A stretch of DNA of 64,000 nucleotides from Ancistrus triradiatus (taxonomy: Eukaryota > Chordata > Actinopteri > Siluriformes > Loricariidae), in contig JAJAGP010000288.1 in the NCBI GenBank assembly GCA_025084515.1, positions 434,001-498,000 on the forward strand. The letters are read 5' to 3'. Position 1 is the first letter of the stretch; every line of letters begins with the position of its first letter. Position numbers and translations under genes: made by a program. Of the stretch, positions 1 through 10,800 are shown piece by piece. Below the pieces are notes generated by a model. It was not told where the DNA came from, made no database searches, and saw nothing but the letters and a program-made list of their open reading frames with translations.

Positions 1-353
1 GCTGGGCAAAAATGTCTGACTCTCCACATCCAAAATAATCCAAGGTCCACAGACAGATGTTCCAAATATTAAGACTATTTATTTTAAAATATAACAAAAT
101 AAAAGACTTAGAAGTTCACAACATAAATGAAAAATAAGGATTGAAGATAAACTAAGGACTGTATGAAACAATAAAGTAGCAGTGTCTGTGGTTGCCTGGA
201 TCTGAGGGAGGAAGTGAGGTCAAAGACTGTTTGTTCCTGCTCTGACACACCTTCCAGGTAGCATCATCTGCCTTTACCAGCCAGTGGCCCATCCACTCCA
301 GCCACTAGATGGTGTTAACTCAAACAAAACAAAACCAGTATGAGACAGTAACA
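1..353. other. unassigned repeat-like sequence
   Basis: No coding exon was recognised. The minus strand holds AATAAA-like signals around 75-110, in a context resembling the end of an LTR or a 3' UTR. I looked here for the missing flot1 C-terminal exons and found no match. It may be an LTR fragment running off the window edge. Confidence 0.3.
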
Positions 354-355
354 TA

Positions 356-2008
356 CAGTATACAAGAAGTGAGTACACCCTTGTACAATATCACTATAAT
401 TGTTCAATATCACATTTCAAATAATAAAAAAATATATCACCTCTCAATAAGGGCATTGTTTTTAAGTTGACAAGTAGAGTATTCCCTCTTATGGCCAATC
501 AAAAACAAATACTTTAGAAAGACTATGTTGAAAATACAGGCTTCAAAGTAGAAAATCAATGCAACAAAAGTGAATACACCTGTGATCACTAACACAAGTT
601 AGAAAAACTGTGATCATTGAAACAAAACCGAGTACACCTGTGATTTCAAATTAGCCTAACTGCACGATCATGGTTATAAAATGACCTGTGAACTTTCTCA
701 ATTCTGGTCATATGAGCTATGTCTATCTGCATGTCTGCATCATGGCTCCACATGGAAAAGAATTGCCAGAGGAGATGAAAAATCTTATTGTGAGACTTCA
801 CAAAGATGGAGCAGGATACCGAAGATCAATGACCAACTGAAACTCAGTTGAAAAACAGTTGCAGCAGTAATCAGGTGGTGTAGAAAGAGCCATAGTACCA
901 CTAATCCGAGCCACAGTGGCCATCCTCCTAAAATGACACCACGGAGAGTGCACCACTTGCACAATCTACCTCTGAAAAACAGACGGCTAAGTGCTTCAGA
1001 CTTGCCACGGGTGTTATCAATTCGAAATAGGAGTTGCTGTGACAGCTCAGACAGTGCAACGGACATTGAATAATGTCAGCTTCTATGGATGACGTCCAAG
1101 GAAACAACCCTTGCTTACTCCTCATCACAAAACTGCAAGATTAAACTTTGCTAAAGAACATGAAAAGAAGCCTGCCAAATATTTGGAGCACATTCTTTGG
1201 TCAGATGAGACCAAGATAAATGTGTTTGGCTCAGATGGGGTCCAAAATGTTTGGCATGAACCTGGCCAGGACTACCACAGTGAATGCATAGCCCTAACAG
1301 TGAAGCACGGAGGTGGGAGTGTGATGACATGGGACTGCATGATTGCAAAAGGTGGTTTGGCGATGACATTTGTAGGTGGCACCTGTGGCCTGTGGACATA
1401 CCAAAATACTGGCTGACAAGATGACTCCCAGTCTCCAGAAGCATGGCAGAAGAGGAATATTCCAGCATGATAGTGATCCAAAGCACACTGCCAAAATCAT
1501 GAAGGAGTTTCTAATGAAGAAAAGAGTAAAAACTATGACCTGACCAAGTATGTCACCTGACTTACTCTGAACACCTTTGAGGTATTTAAAAGAGAAAGGT
1601 AGAGCAACACAACCTCTCCAGCAAAGAGCAACTGAAAAAAAATTGTCTCTGAAGAACGGCAGAAAATCTCTACATATATTTGGGCAACACTGGTATCTTC
1701 CAATCTTCCATGAAGAGGAGGATTGAGTCTGTCATCAAAAATAAAGTTGGACACTAATTACTGAAAAAATAAAAGATTTGAATCTCAATAAGGAAAGATG
1801 TACTTACTTTTGTTGCATTGAGTTCCTATTGAGGGGCCTGCATCTTTAATATAGTAATTCTAAACTATTAGTTTTTAATTTTATGTAAGATCAAATTCCT
1901 TATTATTCAACTTAGAAATAATGCAATTACTGTAAGGTGATACAAATTTGAATTATTTGACATTTACGTGATATCGCACAGGGGTGTACTCAGTTCTGTT
2001 ATATACTG
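356..2008 (+). mobile_element. Tc1/mariner transposon, dead, full-length
   Basis: Terminal inverted repeats begin CAGTATACAAGAAGTGAGTA on the left, matched by the inverse of the right end near 1980-2008. Both ends abut TA, the Tc1 target duplication. The transposase remnant starts around 743 (MAPHGKELPEEMKNLIVRLH). It keeps the catalytic block SDETKINVFGSDG (about 1201-1240) and the GGGSVMTW block, but has several frameshifts. About 1.65 kb, the normal length for the family. Confidence 0.9.
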
Positions 2009-2089
2009 TAAATAACCATTTTGGCTCCTAGAACCTGGTTGAACAGAGTGGTCTTGTCCTTAGAAGAAAGGATGACTCATACTAACACA

Positions 2090-2175
2090 ACCTCCTCAGA
2101 GATGGGATACAAACCAGGGTGGCTCAGAATCGCAAACCAGTGCTCTACCATTAAGTCATCCCGGTTTTTATCTGG
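2090..2175 (-). repeat. tRNA-derived (SINE-like) sequence
   Basis: On the minus strand there is an A-box-like TGACTTAATGGTAGAGCA and, at the right spacing, a B-box-like GGTTTGTATCCC, so the block reads as a decayed tRNA. It sits between a Tc1 end and an L2 start. No clean cloverleaf was confirmed, so I treat it as a SINE fragment or tRNA pseudogene rather than a tRNA gene. Confidence 0.35.
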
Positions 2176-2325
2176 CTTCTTGTTTGCAAGGATCCCCTCA
2201 TTCTGCCAGGTTAACTGGACTTCTGAGGCTGTAGCATGCCAAGTGCACCATGTGACTATATTTCAATCATTAACATTTTTACATTAAAAAAATAAGATAA
2301 TTCTGGTATATACTAGATTTTCACA

Positions 2326-5300
2326 GTCCTGGAGAGAACGCTAAGAGAACGCTGAGAGAACTGACGCGAGGATTGCGAGGATCTGGCAACCCAGACTCAT
2401 TCTCCGCGATTGCACACAGGACGCACGCCGTTTCGTAGCTGTTAGCAGCTTATCACCTTTGAACTATTTCAATTCCCGATCGCATCTGTATCATTTATAA
2501 TCGTATATATAGTAGGTTTTTACAACATCTTAATCATGTTCTTCTCATACCGGCGGATTATATTTTTTTGCCGCTAATCGTTATTTAGTAACTTTACAGG
2601 TATACCGGCTTGTGTTTGTAGCCATTAGCTAATTACCAGTTGCGTCATCTTTCGCAGTAGTGTGTGTTTTTATAACTTTTTTACAGTCTTTTCCCACCTT
2701 CTTTCTGAGACTTAGTTTTTTGTGACGTTTTGTATTAAATTGTATTAATGCTTTAATCGAGCATTGCATTGGACCATCGGCTGCAGCTGAACCAGATCTT
2801 CACTCGGCACCCCACAACACCACCCGAAGCTAAGTACCTTTAATTAATTGTACTAACATGGCTTCTGCTGTGCTTGTTCCCTGTGCAGAGTGTGGCATGT
2901 TTAGCTATTCTTCCTCCGTCATTAGTGTAAATTTTACTTGTGATAGGTGTAGGCTTGTAGCCAGTCTGATGAAGAAGATTGTAGTTTTAAGAGAGGGCGC
3001 CATCAGACATTAGAGAAGGGCTAGCTCAGCTCCTAGCTTAGCAGATCTGATTGCCACAGGTGAAGTTTAGAGAGAGCCCCGGCAGAGTCCCTCGCGCAGG
3101 GTCAAGTGGGTGACGGTTCGCGATGTAGTGGTAAGGCTATCCATGAGGCACCACTCTTTACCTGTTCACGTGTCCAACAGGTTTGGCCCTCCTCAGTGAT
3201 ACATCCACGGACAACCTGTTTAAAGAGCTCTGGTCATAAGTGACCTCGATTTTAATTTTAAAGGGGAGGGGGGGGGGGGGCCGCCACCAAAGAGGTAGGG
3301 GTTACAGCTAAATCCCATTACAAGGACTAATTCTTTTGACAATACTGATTTCTTATGTGACTGATCCATTCCTATATGGAAGTCAAAACCACACTCTTTC
3401 CAGCTTATCCACTATTTCACCCGTCCTCCTGGTCCCTATTTCAGAATTTCTTCAGGAATTTGCTAACGTTTTCTTTACTGCCTTACTACTGTCAACAGAT
3501 AAGGCTTTAATTGTAGGTGATTTCAATATTCACTTTGACAATGAGCAGGATCCACTTAAAATTGCTTTCGAGTCCATCTTAGAATCCATGGGGTTTCACT
3601 TCAGAATGTGATGGGACCACCCACCGCTGTGACCATACTTTAGATCTATATATTAACATTTGGTTATAAATATAGATAACCCTGATGTTTTTCCCGCAAA
3701 AGTGATTCGATTTCAGATTCACTATCTTTTTAGTATTTGAGCTATCTCTAATAAATAAAATCCTCCTTCTGCCTCGTTATCACACCAAGCGCACTATCAC
3801 ATCCTTGCTACTCCAGCTGCGTTTATTAAATACCTACCCAGACTTGAAATTTATTAATAACCCCTACGGAGATCAATCATCTTGAGTGTGTAAAATGACC
3901 AATTAGAATGTGTGCTTCGCTCAAACCCTGGACAAACGGCTGCTCTGCCCCTCTTAGGGTCAAACGCATTAGGGAAAAAGGCTAGCAACCATGGTATAAT
4001 GACCACACCCGTACCTCAAAGGCAAAGAACACCGGCATCTAGAGCGCAAGTGGAGACGTAGTAAAATTGGAGGTGTTTTAAGATTTGTGGAGGGACAGCA
4101 TGGCAGAGTATAAGCATGCCCTCACTAAAGCTAAAGCGGCATACTTCTCTTCAATCATAGAGAAAAAATAAGAATATCCAAGATTTTCTCTTTAATTTAC
4201 AGTCTTCAAAATTAACAAAAAAAAACCACAGAAAGTGACTCTCCCCTTCTGTGTAATTTTAACAGTAATGATTTTCATGACTTTCTTTAATGATAAGATA
4301 GAAAACATTAGGCATAAAACTAAATGCTCATCACATCACCAAACTGCTCAGCCACCTTCCAGATGCATGCACTAGTGAAACACATCTGTTTAATTGAGCG
4401 GTTTTTGTAAATCAAGATTAGAATCTTTTACACCAATTACTAATACTGAACTATCCGCACTGATCAGCTCGTTTAAGTCATCGACATGTTTATTAGATCC
4501 AATTCGTACACGTCTACTCAAACAAGTATACCTAGTGTTATAGAGCCCAGGTTAGTTATTTTAAATTCAATCCCTTACCTTAGGTTAAAATGTGCCCAAA
4601 TCCTTTAAGTCTGCCGTTATCAAACCACTGATTTTAAAAAAGCCAATCTTGACCCTGTGTGATATCTAATTATAGACCAATTTCAAATCTACCCTTTCTG
4701 TCCAAAATCTTAGAAAAAAGCTGTTGATCAGCAGGCTCTGCAGTTACCTCCAAAGGGAATGAAATTTATGAAAACATTTCAGTCTGGGCTTCAGGCCCCA
4801 TCATAGTACTGAAACAGCATTAATTAGGGTACTAAATGGACTTGTTAATGCCTCAATAAGGGATGTGTTTCTTTTTCTTGTTCTGTTAGATTTAAGTGCA
4901 GCATATTTGACACTATAGATCATGATGTTTTACTAAACAGACTAGAAAATACTGTAGTGGTATTAAGGGATCCAGCACTTTCTTTGTTAAATCCTACTTA
5001 ACTGGACCGTAGTTACCAGTTTGTCGTCATATAAATAATCTAAGGTCTAAGCTCTCAAAGTGAAGTATGGCGTGCCTCAGGGTCAGTGCTTGGCCTGCTT
5101 TTTATTCTCTCTGTACATGCTTGCGCCACTAGCTCAGTTATTCGTAAACATGGCATTAGTTTCCACTGCTATGCAGAATGATTACACAGCGGTACATATC
5201 AGCCAAACCTAATGGACAGCCTTACAATCAACAAAAATGAGAGACTGTGTAAAAGGAAATAAAAGAGTGGATGTTATTTAATTTTCTCTTACTTAACTCA

Positions 5301-7522
5301 GATAAAACTGAGGTTCTATTAGTGGGACGCCAAGGCTTGTGTGAGTTGGAGAGACCCGGTTGATACATCTATTCCAAATCTAGAGGCTGTCCAGTATATT
5401 GCCCAGTCCGTCTGAGGAAAAAACTTAGGGATCACATTTGATTGAGATCTCTCCTTGGATGCGCAAACATTAGCAGCATCACTCGAACGACTCAGGCGGC
5501 AGTGGACGGGGATTAATCAGGATAAGGTAGCCTTAATCTTCCGATCGAACTGTATATTCTCGGCATCTCAAAGGTTGAGTGATTAAGAGTTTCCGCTCCG
5601 AGAGAGAGTTGGGGAACTTTGGCAAATACCTCTTTGGTGTGATTAGAACATGCGTCCAAGAGGTAATAAATACGAGCGTCTTCCTTGTGGCCGGAAGAGG
5701 AACGGCCGCTGTTAGAAAATGTTGCAACTAAGGGGCGTAGCAGCCCTTTAATGGATGTCACCTTTGGGGGGAGTATACCGAGCTCCTTGTCTTTTCGCCC
5801 GTTTAGTCGGGGGAAATTCTCACAGGCATTCATTGGTGAGGTGAGTAGATGCACCTAACAAAGTACCCTTCTTGACCGGACGAATCGCGTAACTTGATAA
5901 TAAAGGAAGGCCGTGGGTGAAGCCCGGATTTTTAGTAGACGAAGGTCCAAAAGTCAGGAAAGTAAGGTGGGGCTGCCATAGACTTTTTAAGTCTGCGCAA
6001 GTCTTATCTACAGACAGATCAAAGGCCGGAAGAACGAGTCAAGAAATTGCAACACGTCGGGTAGATCAGAACGACGAATCAGTTCTAACGGAAATTAAGA
6101 GTGTCACGCGGAAAAACAGAGCAACAATTCATAGGACATCACCAGGCGTGGATGGTAAAATTTAAACAACCTCCCTCTCAGCAAGTTACTGAGTGTGAAA
6201 CTCTTAGAGTTTTACAATCACAACTCGTCTACGCTTCGTTCGCAGGGTTGCAGGACTTTCTTTTTAGTTCCTAGAATTAAAAAAAGCAAAGCTGGGGAAA
6301 GGCTTTTCTAATACATGGCCGGCCACTATGGATAAAAACTTCCCACTTTCGTTCGAGATTCAGAAACACTCTCCCAAAGTTTTAAGTCTAGGCTTAAAGA
6401 CCCATACCTATTTACACAGGCTTTTGACTAGATTTTAGAACCAGGAGCATGGCACTTGGGTCACGTGGGGGCCGGAGTACTGAGTCACATGTCCTGGGGA
6501 TGGGAGGGGCCCTCCACATGGCACGGGACGAAGGGAGTATGGGACAAGGCGCGCTATGACTTTCAGGACGGGGTTGCCCACAAGCTGGCAAGACGGGCGC
6601 CGCCCTCTTTATTACTCCTCAAACACCCTTCGATCGGTGGAGACTGGCTTCGGTTCTTCCTTGTGTGCTGCCACTCAATGCGGGAGGGCACAGGCCCCAT
6701 CTCGAAACAGGGGAACGGAGGGAATGAGGGGTAGACCGAGACGAACCGTACGAACTCTAGCCCTGAACACGAACCGGCCTTATTTGAACCGGCGATGTAG
6801 ATTGACTACAAGGGGTCCAAGATCCCGAAACGACGGGGTAGAGGGAAGAGTGCCAATAACGACTTTGGCTCCAGCTCGAGTTGCGAGCGGGCGAGAAAGA
6901 GACTAGGGACGGCGCATGCAGGTCGCACGACCTGATCCCTCTTGGCTGTGGTTACCTACCAGGTTCTCCTCTTTATAGCTATGGCTGCTTTAGCTCATAA
7001 TGTTGCCGGGGTCTCATGCGTACCACTGTGGCATCAGTGATTGACATGGCATCAGTGATTGTTAATAGGACACTGTGCTCTTTATAAATAATAAACTAAT
7101 TACATTTTCTGCTTTCTCTCCGAGCTGTGTTCCGGCAGTTCCGGCCCCACACATGATGTTCATCCGCTGTAGCTCCAGTCAAGCTGCTTCCGTCATCAGC
7201 TCCAGCCCCATCATACCCGGGCCACTTAATGTCGATGTGCATATTTTACGTTTTATTCGAACTTTGACTCCATGACTTTAGTTTCGCTCTTAGATTTATC
7301 ATCTACGCCGCCCAAGGAGGTTGGGTCCCTTTTTGAGTCTTGGTCCTCCTAAGGTTTCTTCCTATAACTCAGGGAGTTTTTTCTTGCCACTGTCGCCCTA
7401 GGCTTGCTCAATTTGGGATTGGACGTAGTTATTAGGAGATAATCTAAACTTGTAAAGTTGCTTTGAGACAATGCTCCATTGTAAAAAGCGCTATATAAAT
7501 AGATCTGACTTGACTTGACTAG
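2326..7522 (+). mobile_element. L2/CR1-type LINE, copy A, degraded and error-rich
   Basis: Starts with the same 5' UTR (GAGAGAACGC...ACTGACGC) as two other copies in the window and ends with the shared 3' tail (TATATAAATAGATCTGACTT plus repeats of TTGAC). ORF1 begins at 2858 with MASAVLVPCAECGMFSY and a second Cys pair (FTCDRC), a PHD-like zinc module. It then breaks near 3240-3290 at a G-run; the esterase part and first half of the endonuclease are missing. The reverse transcriptase is present in fragments. The copy carries very many single-base insertions relative to the copy at 23909 and an unrelated block at 5491-6175. No intact ORF remains. Confidence 0.88.
5491..6175. other. unrelated CpG-rich block inside L2 copy A
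   Basis: L2 sequence stops after CATCACTCGAA (5490) and resumes at about 6180 (GAAACTCTTAGAGTTTTACA). The copy at 26376-26695 has about 320 bases of normal LINE there; here about 685 bases of different, CpG-rich sequence replace it. The plus-strand reading at 5917-6165 ends SVTRKNRATIHRTSPGVDGK, resembling the N-terminal GVDG block of group II intron reverse transcriptases. That similarity is weak and from memory. It may be a foreign or chimeric read rather than fish DNA. Confidence 0.4.
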
Positions 7523-7667
7523 ATAGAACACAGAGCATGCATATTAATCTAATAATCAAGTAATTGTGCTTTACATGCACGTGCTTTTGTGATTTATGCA
7601 ATCCATGTGGTCTGTAATGGTACGTAAAAATGTTCTTCATCACAAATGCATTGACAAACATTCTCAC

Positions 7668-7805
7668 CAATGGTAGTATCTCTAGCAGCATGTCCACCAT
7701 AGCTCCATCCTTGTACTGCTGGAATGCTTCAGCCTTTTTTGCCATCTGCTCTGCCTCTGCACGACCTTTAGCCTCCACAGCAAAAGCTTCTGCCTCTCCT
7801 CTCAC
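7668..7805 (-). CDS. flot1: flot1 exon 10 (last one visible)
   Basis: Forty-six codons reading VRGEAEAFAVEAKGRAEAEQ and then MAKKAEAF, ending LLEILPL at residue 363. Acceptor CTCAG|GTGAGAGG, donor CCATTG|GTGAGAA. Open reading continues into the intron, but flotillin similarity stops at the donor. The remaining exons (about 64 codons, with the conserved SGEVLDI-type C-terminus) should lie further left. Confidence 0.94.
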
Positions 7806-10800
7806 CTGAGGGGAGTAAAATAAAATTCACTATACTTATTTAATATAAGGTAATACTTAATGTGCTGTGTAACAAACTACTAATGCGCAGTTGTGACGAT
7901 GCTTCTTAAAACAGGGGAAGCATGTGTTTTCACAAATGATCACTTCATTTTACTGGCCAGCCATAGCAGGGAACTTCCTATATCCCTTCAGTCAAGCTGC
8001 AGTTAGTTACATTTCCTAATACAAGGCTATTGTACATAATAACACATCTTGTTATTTTGTCATTGTAAATTTTGCATATTGTAAATACACTAAGTACTGT
8101 TGTGGATTTATTGAAGTTAACAATAAATCCAAATGCAGAACAAAAACTAACTAAACTAGTTGAAGATTAAGAAAAGAGACACTTTGGTAAACAATTCATG
8201 AAGCATTATAAAGCATTATAATGAAATTGGTGTTGGAAGCAGGGCTTAATCTTAAAGGAATTACATGTGGGGTATGTTAACTATGCATACTGTTCAAAAT
8301 CACAAATTCACGTACATACAAATTCATTACTTGCACAGTCAAGTCAAGTCAGATTTATTTATATAGCGCTTTTTACAATGGAGCATTGTCTCAAAGCAAC
8401 TTTACAAGTTTAGATTATCTCCTAATAACTACGTCCAATCCCAAATTGAGCAAGCCTAGGGCGACAGCAGCAAGGAAAAACTCCCTAATTCTAGGAAGAA
8501 ACCTTGGGAGGACCAAGACTCAAAAAGGGACCCAACCTCCTTGGGCGGCGTAGATGATAAATCTAAGAGCGAAACTAAAGTCATGGAGTCAAAGTTCGAT
8601 TAAAATGTGAAGTATGCACATCGACATTAAGTGGCCCGGGTTTGATGATAAATCTAAGAGCGAAACTAAAGTCATGGAGTCAAAGTTAAAATAAAATGTG
8701 AAGTATGCACATCGACATTAAGTGGCCCGGGTATGATGGGGCTGGAGCTGATGACGGAACAGCTTGACTGGAGCTACAGCAGATGACATCATGTGTGGGG
8801 CTGGAACTGCCGGAACACAGCTCGGAGAGAAAACAGAAAATGTAATTAGTTATTGATTAAGAGCACAGTGTCTATTAACAATCACTGATGCCATGTCAAT
8901 CACTGATGCCAAGTGTAGCATGAGACCCCGGCAGCATTAGCTATAGCAGCATAGCTAGAAAGAGGAGAACTGGTAGGAAACACAGCCAAGAGGGATCACA
9001 TGAGACAACCCCACGGGAGGCAGAAGACAGCAACCCAACGTCTCTGATCACCATAAGACTCTTTGACTATGAACCCCCAGCTCTGCCCTTATTCTAAGGC
9101 AAGCACAGCACAATATTACAAACGTGACTGAACATTGGGCCCTAAATTTAAGTGTTTACATGTATAAAGAAAAAATACATGCAAAATTAGGACAAGCTAC
9201 TTTGCATCTTTTGTCTAAGAAAGATAACACATTTGAGTATAGAAATGTCAGATATAATAAAATAATATCAATGCAATTGGTGAAATTTGGTGAAATGCAG
9301 AACAATTTGCACCGTGTCTTGTATGTTAAGTCACTGCATATATTAACATGGGACTGATAAAAGTTAGGTCACCATTTTGAACATTTAAAGCATTTACCTG
9401 TTATCTTTTTTGTTCGACTGACTCACATTTCAAGACATAACAAATAGGCAAGCCTGTAGTAACAATACAGGAACATTTTCCACATGCAGACATACAGTCC
9501 CCTCCACACTTTAGCACCCCTGGTAACGATCAGTAAAAAAAACATTGTAAGAAATTCACCTTTTACTGAATTATTTTAATCTCACAAACATTTGAACATT
9601 GAAACCTTTGATTTGTGCAAATTTAATCAAAGATCCCCAAAAATAAAAAACCCTCATTAAAAAATAATAATAATTGTTCTTCTAATTATTTTTATTATTT
9701 ATTATTTAGTGTCGCGCAAGCAACACTAATTGTTCCAAATATTATTTTTATTACCGTATTTTTCGGACCATAAGGCGCACTTAAAATCCTTTAACTTTCT
9801 CAAAAATCGACAGTGCGCCTTAAAATGCGGTGCGTCTATTGTATGAATTAATTCTGGTTGTGCTTCCTGACCAAGAACCAATTGTAGATGGTACACGGCG
9901 CACATAAATCTGTCAAAATGGTTTAGCACGGCCTTGGTAAGTTACGGAGCTTACGGCCACTTAGTGCGCAGCATCGCGGATTAATATGGTATTGTAACGA
10001 CACTCACTCAAGGATGCAGGAATCAGGTGCAGGTTTATTTCCAGATTTACACAAACTCGAAGTCCAGAAACACGCCAAAGTCGAAAACCAGAATATCCAA
10101 TCAAAGCCGTGCGTCAATCAATAAAGGGGTGAACAAAACCGGAGTCGATAACGTAGAAGACTATACTAGAAATGAACATACAAACTCTCGAGACCTCGCA
10201 ACGCATTACTGGAATGAATGCCCTTCTAAAGATTGTCGGAAACTGAGCGACCTAAAACTCGGGCGATGACGCTCTCTGGCGGTGCGGAGGGGAATCCACC
10301 GCCGGCGTGACAGGTATGTGCTTCAGCATTAGGGTATGTACGTTCATTCATTCATTTTCGAAGCGGATTTCAAACTCAACGCTATCGGTCACGCAGTACA
10401 AGACGGACATAGAGCAGCTGCGAGACAATTCAACATTAACGAATCAATGATACGGAAGTGGAGGAAGCATGCGCTTTATGTATGAAAATAGATCCGTTAG
10501 CAGCCGATCGTTGATATTGCGTCTTATAATCCGGTGCGCTTTATGGTCTGAAAAATACAGTACTGTGATTGCCTATAGAGGCAATCATACTACTGTTATC
10601 TGAAAGTCTTATTCCTCTTCTTCTTATTCCTCTTCTTCTTCTTCTTATTCTTCTTATTATTATTATTACTTTGATTCTCTATAGAGGCAAAAATCCAAAT
10701 TTCCCCATAGGAGATGAATGGGCCCAATGAAATGGGGAAAAATAAAATTTGAAGCTAGAGAAACAAAATTTGGCAGGATAGTTAAGGTCATACCGGAATA

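Noticed and set aside
2090..2175. Functional tRNA gene
   Set aside because: Box A and B are present but the stems are not convincing and it lies among repeats; kept as a SINE-like remnant.
3336..3611. Separate small gene with VGDFNIHFDNEQDP
   Set aside because: It is part of the L2 endonuclease of copy A.
1..7667. Missing flot1 C-terminal exons
   Set aside because: I looked on the minus strand for the SSG..GEVLDI..LTGVSIS-type C-terminus and saw none; this interval is Tc1 and L2 sequence.
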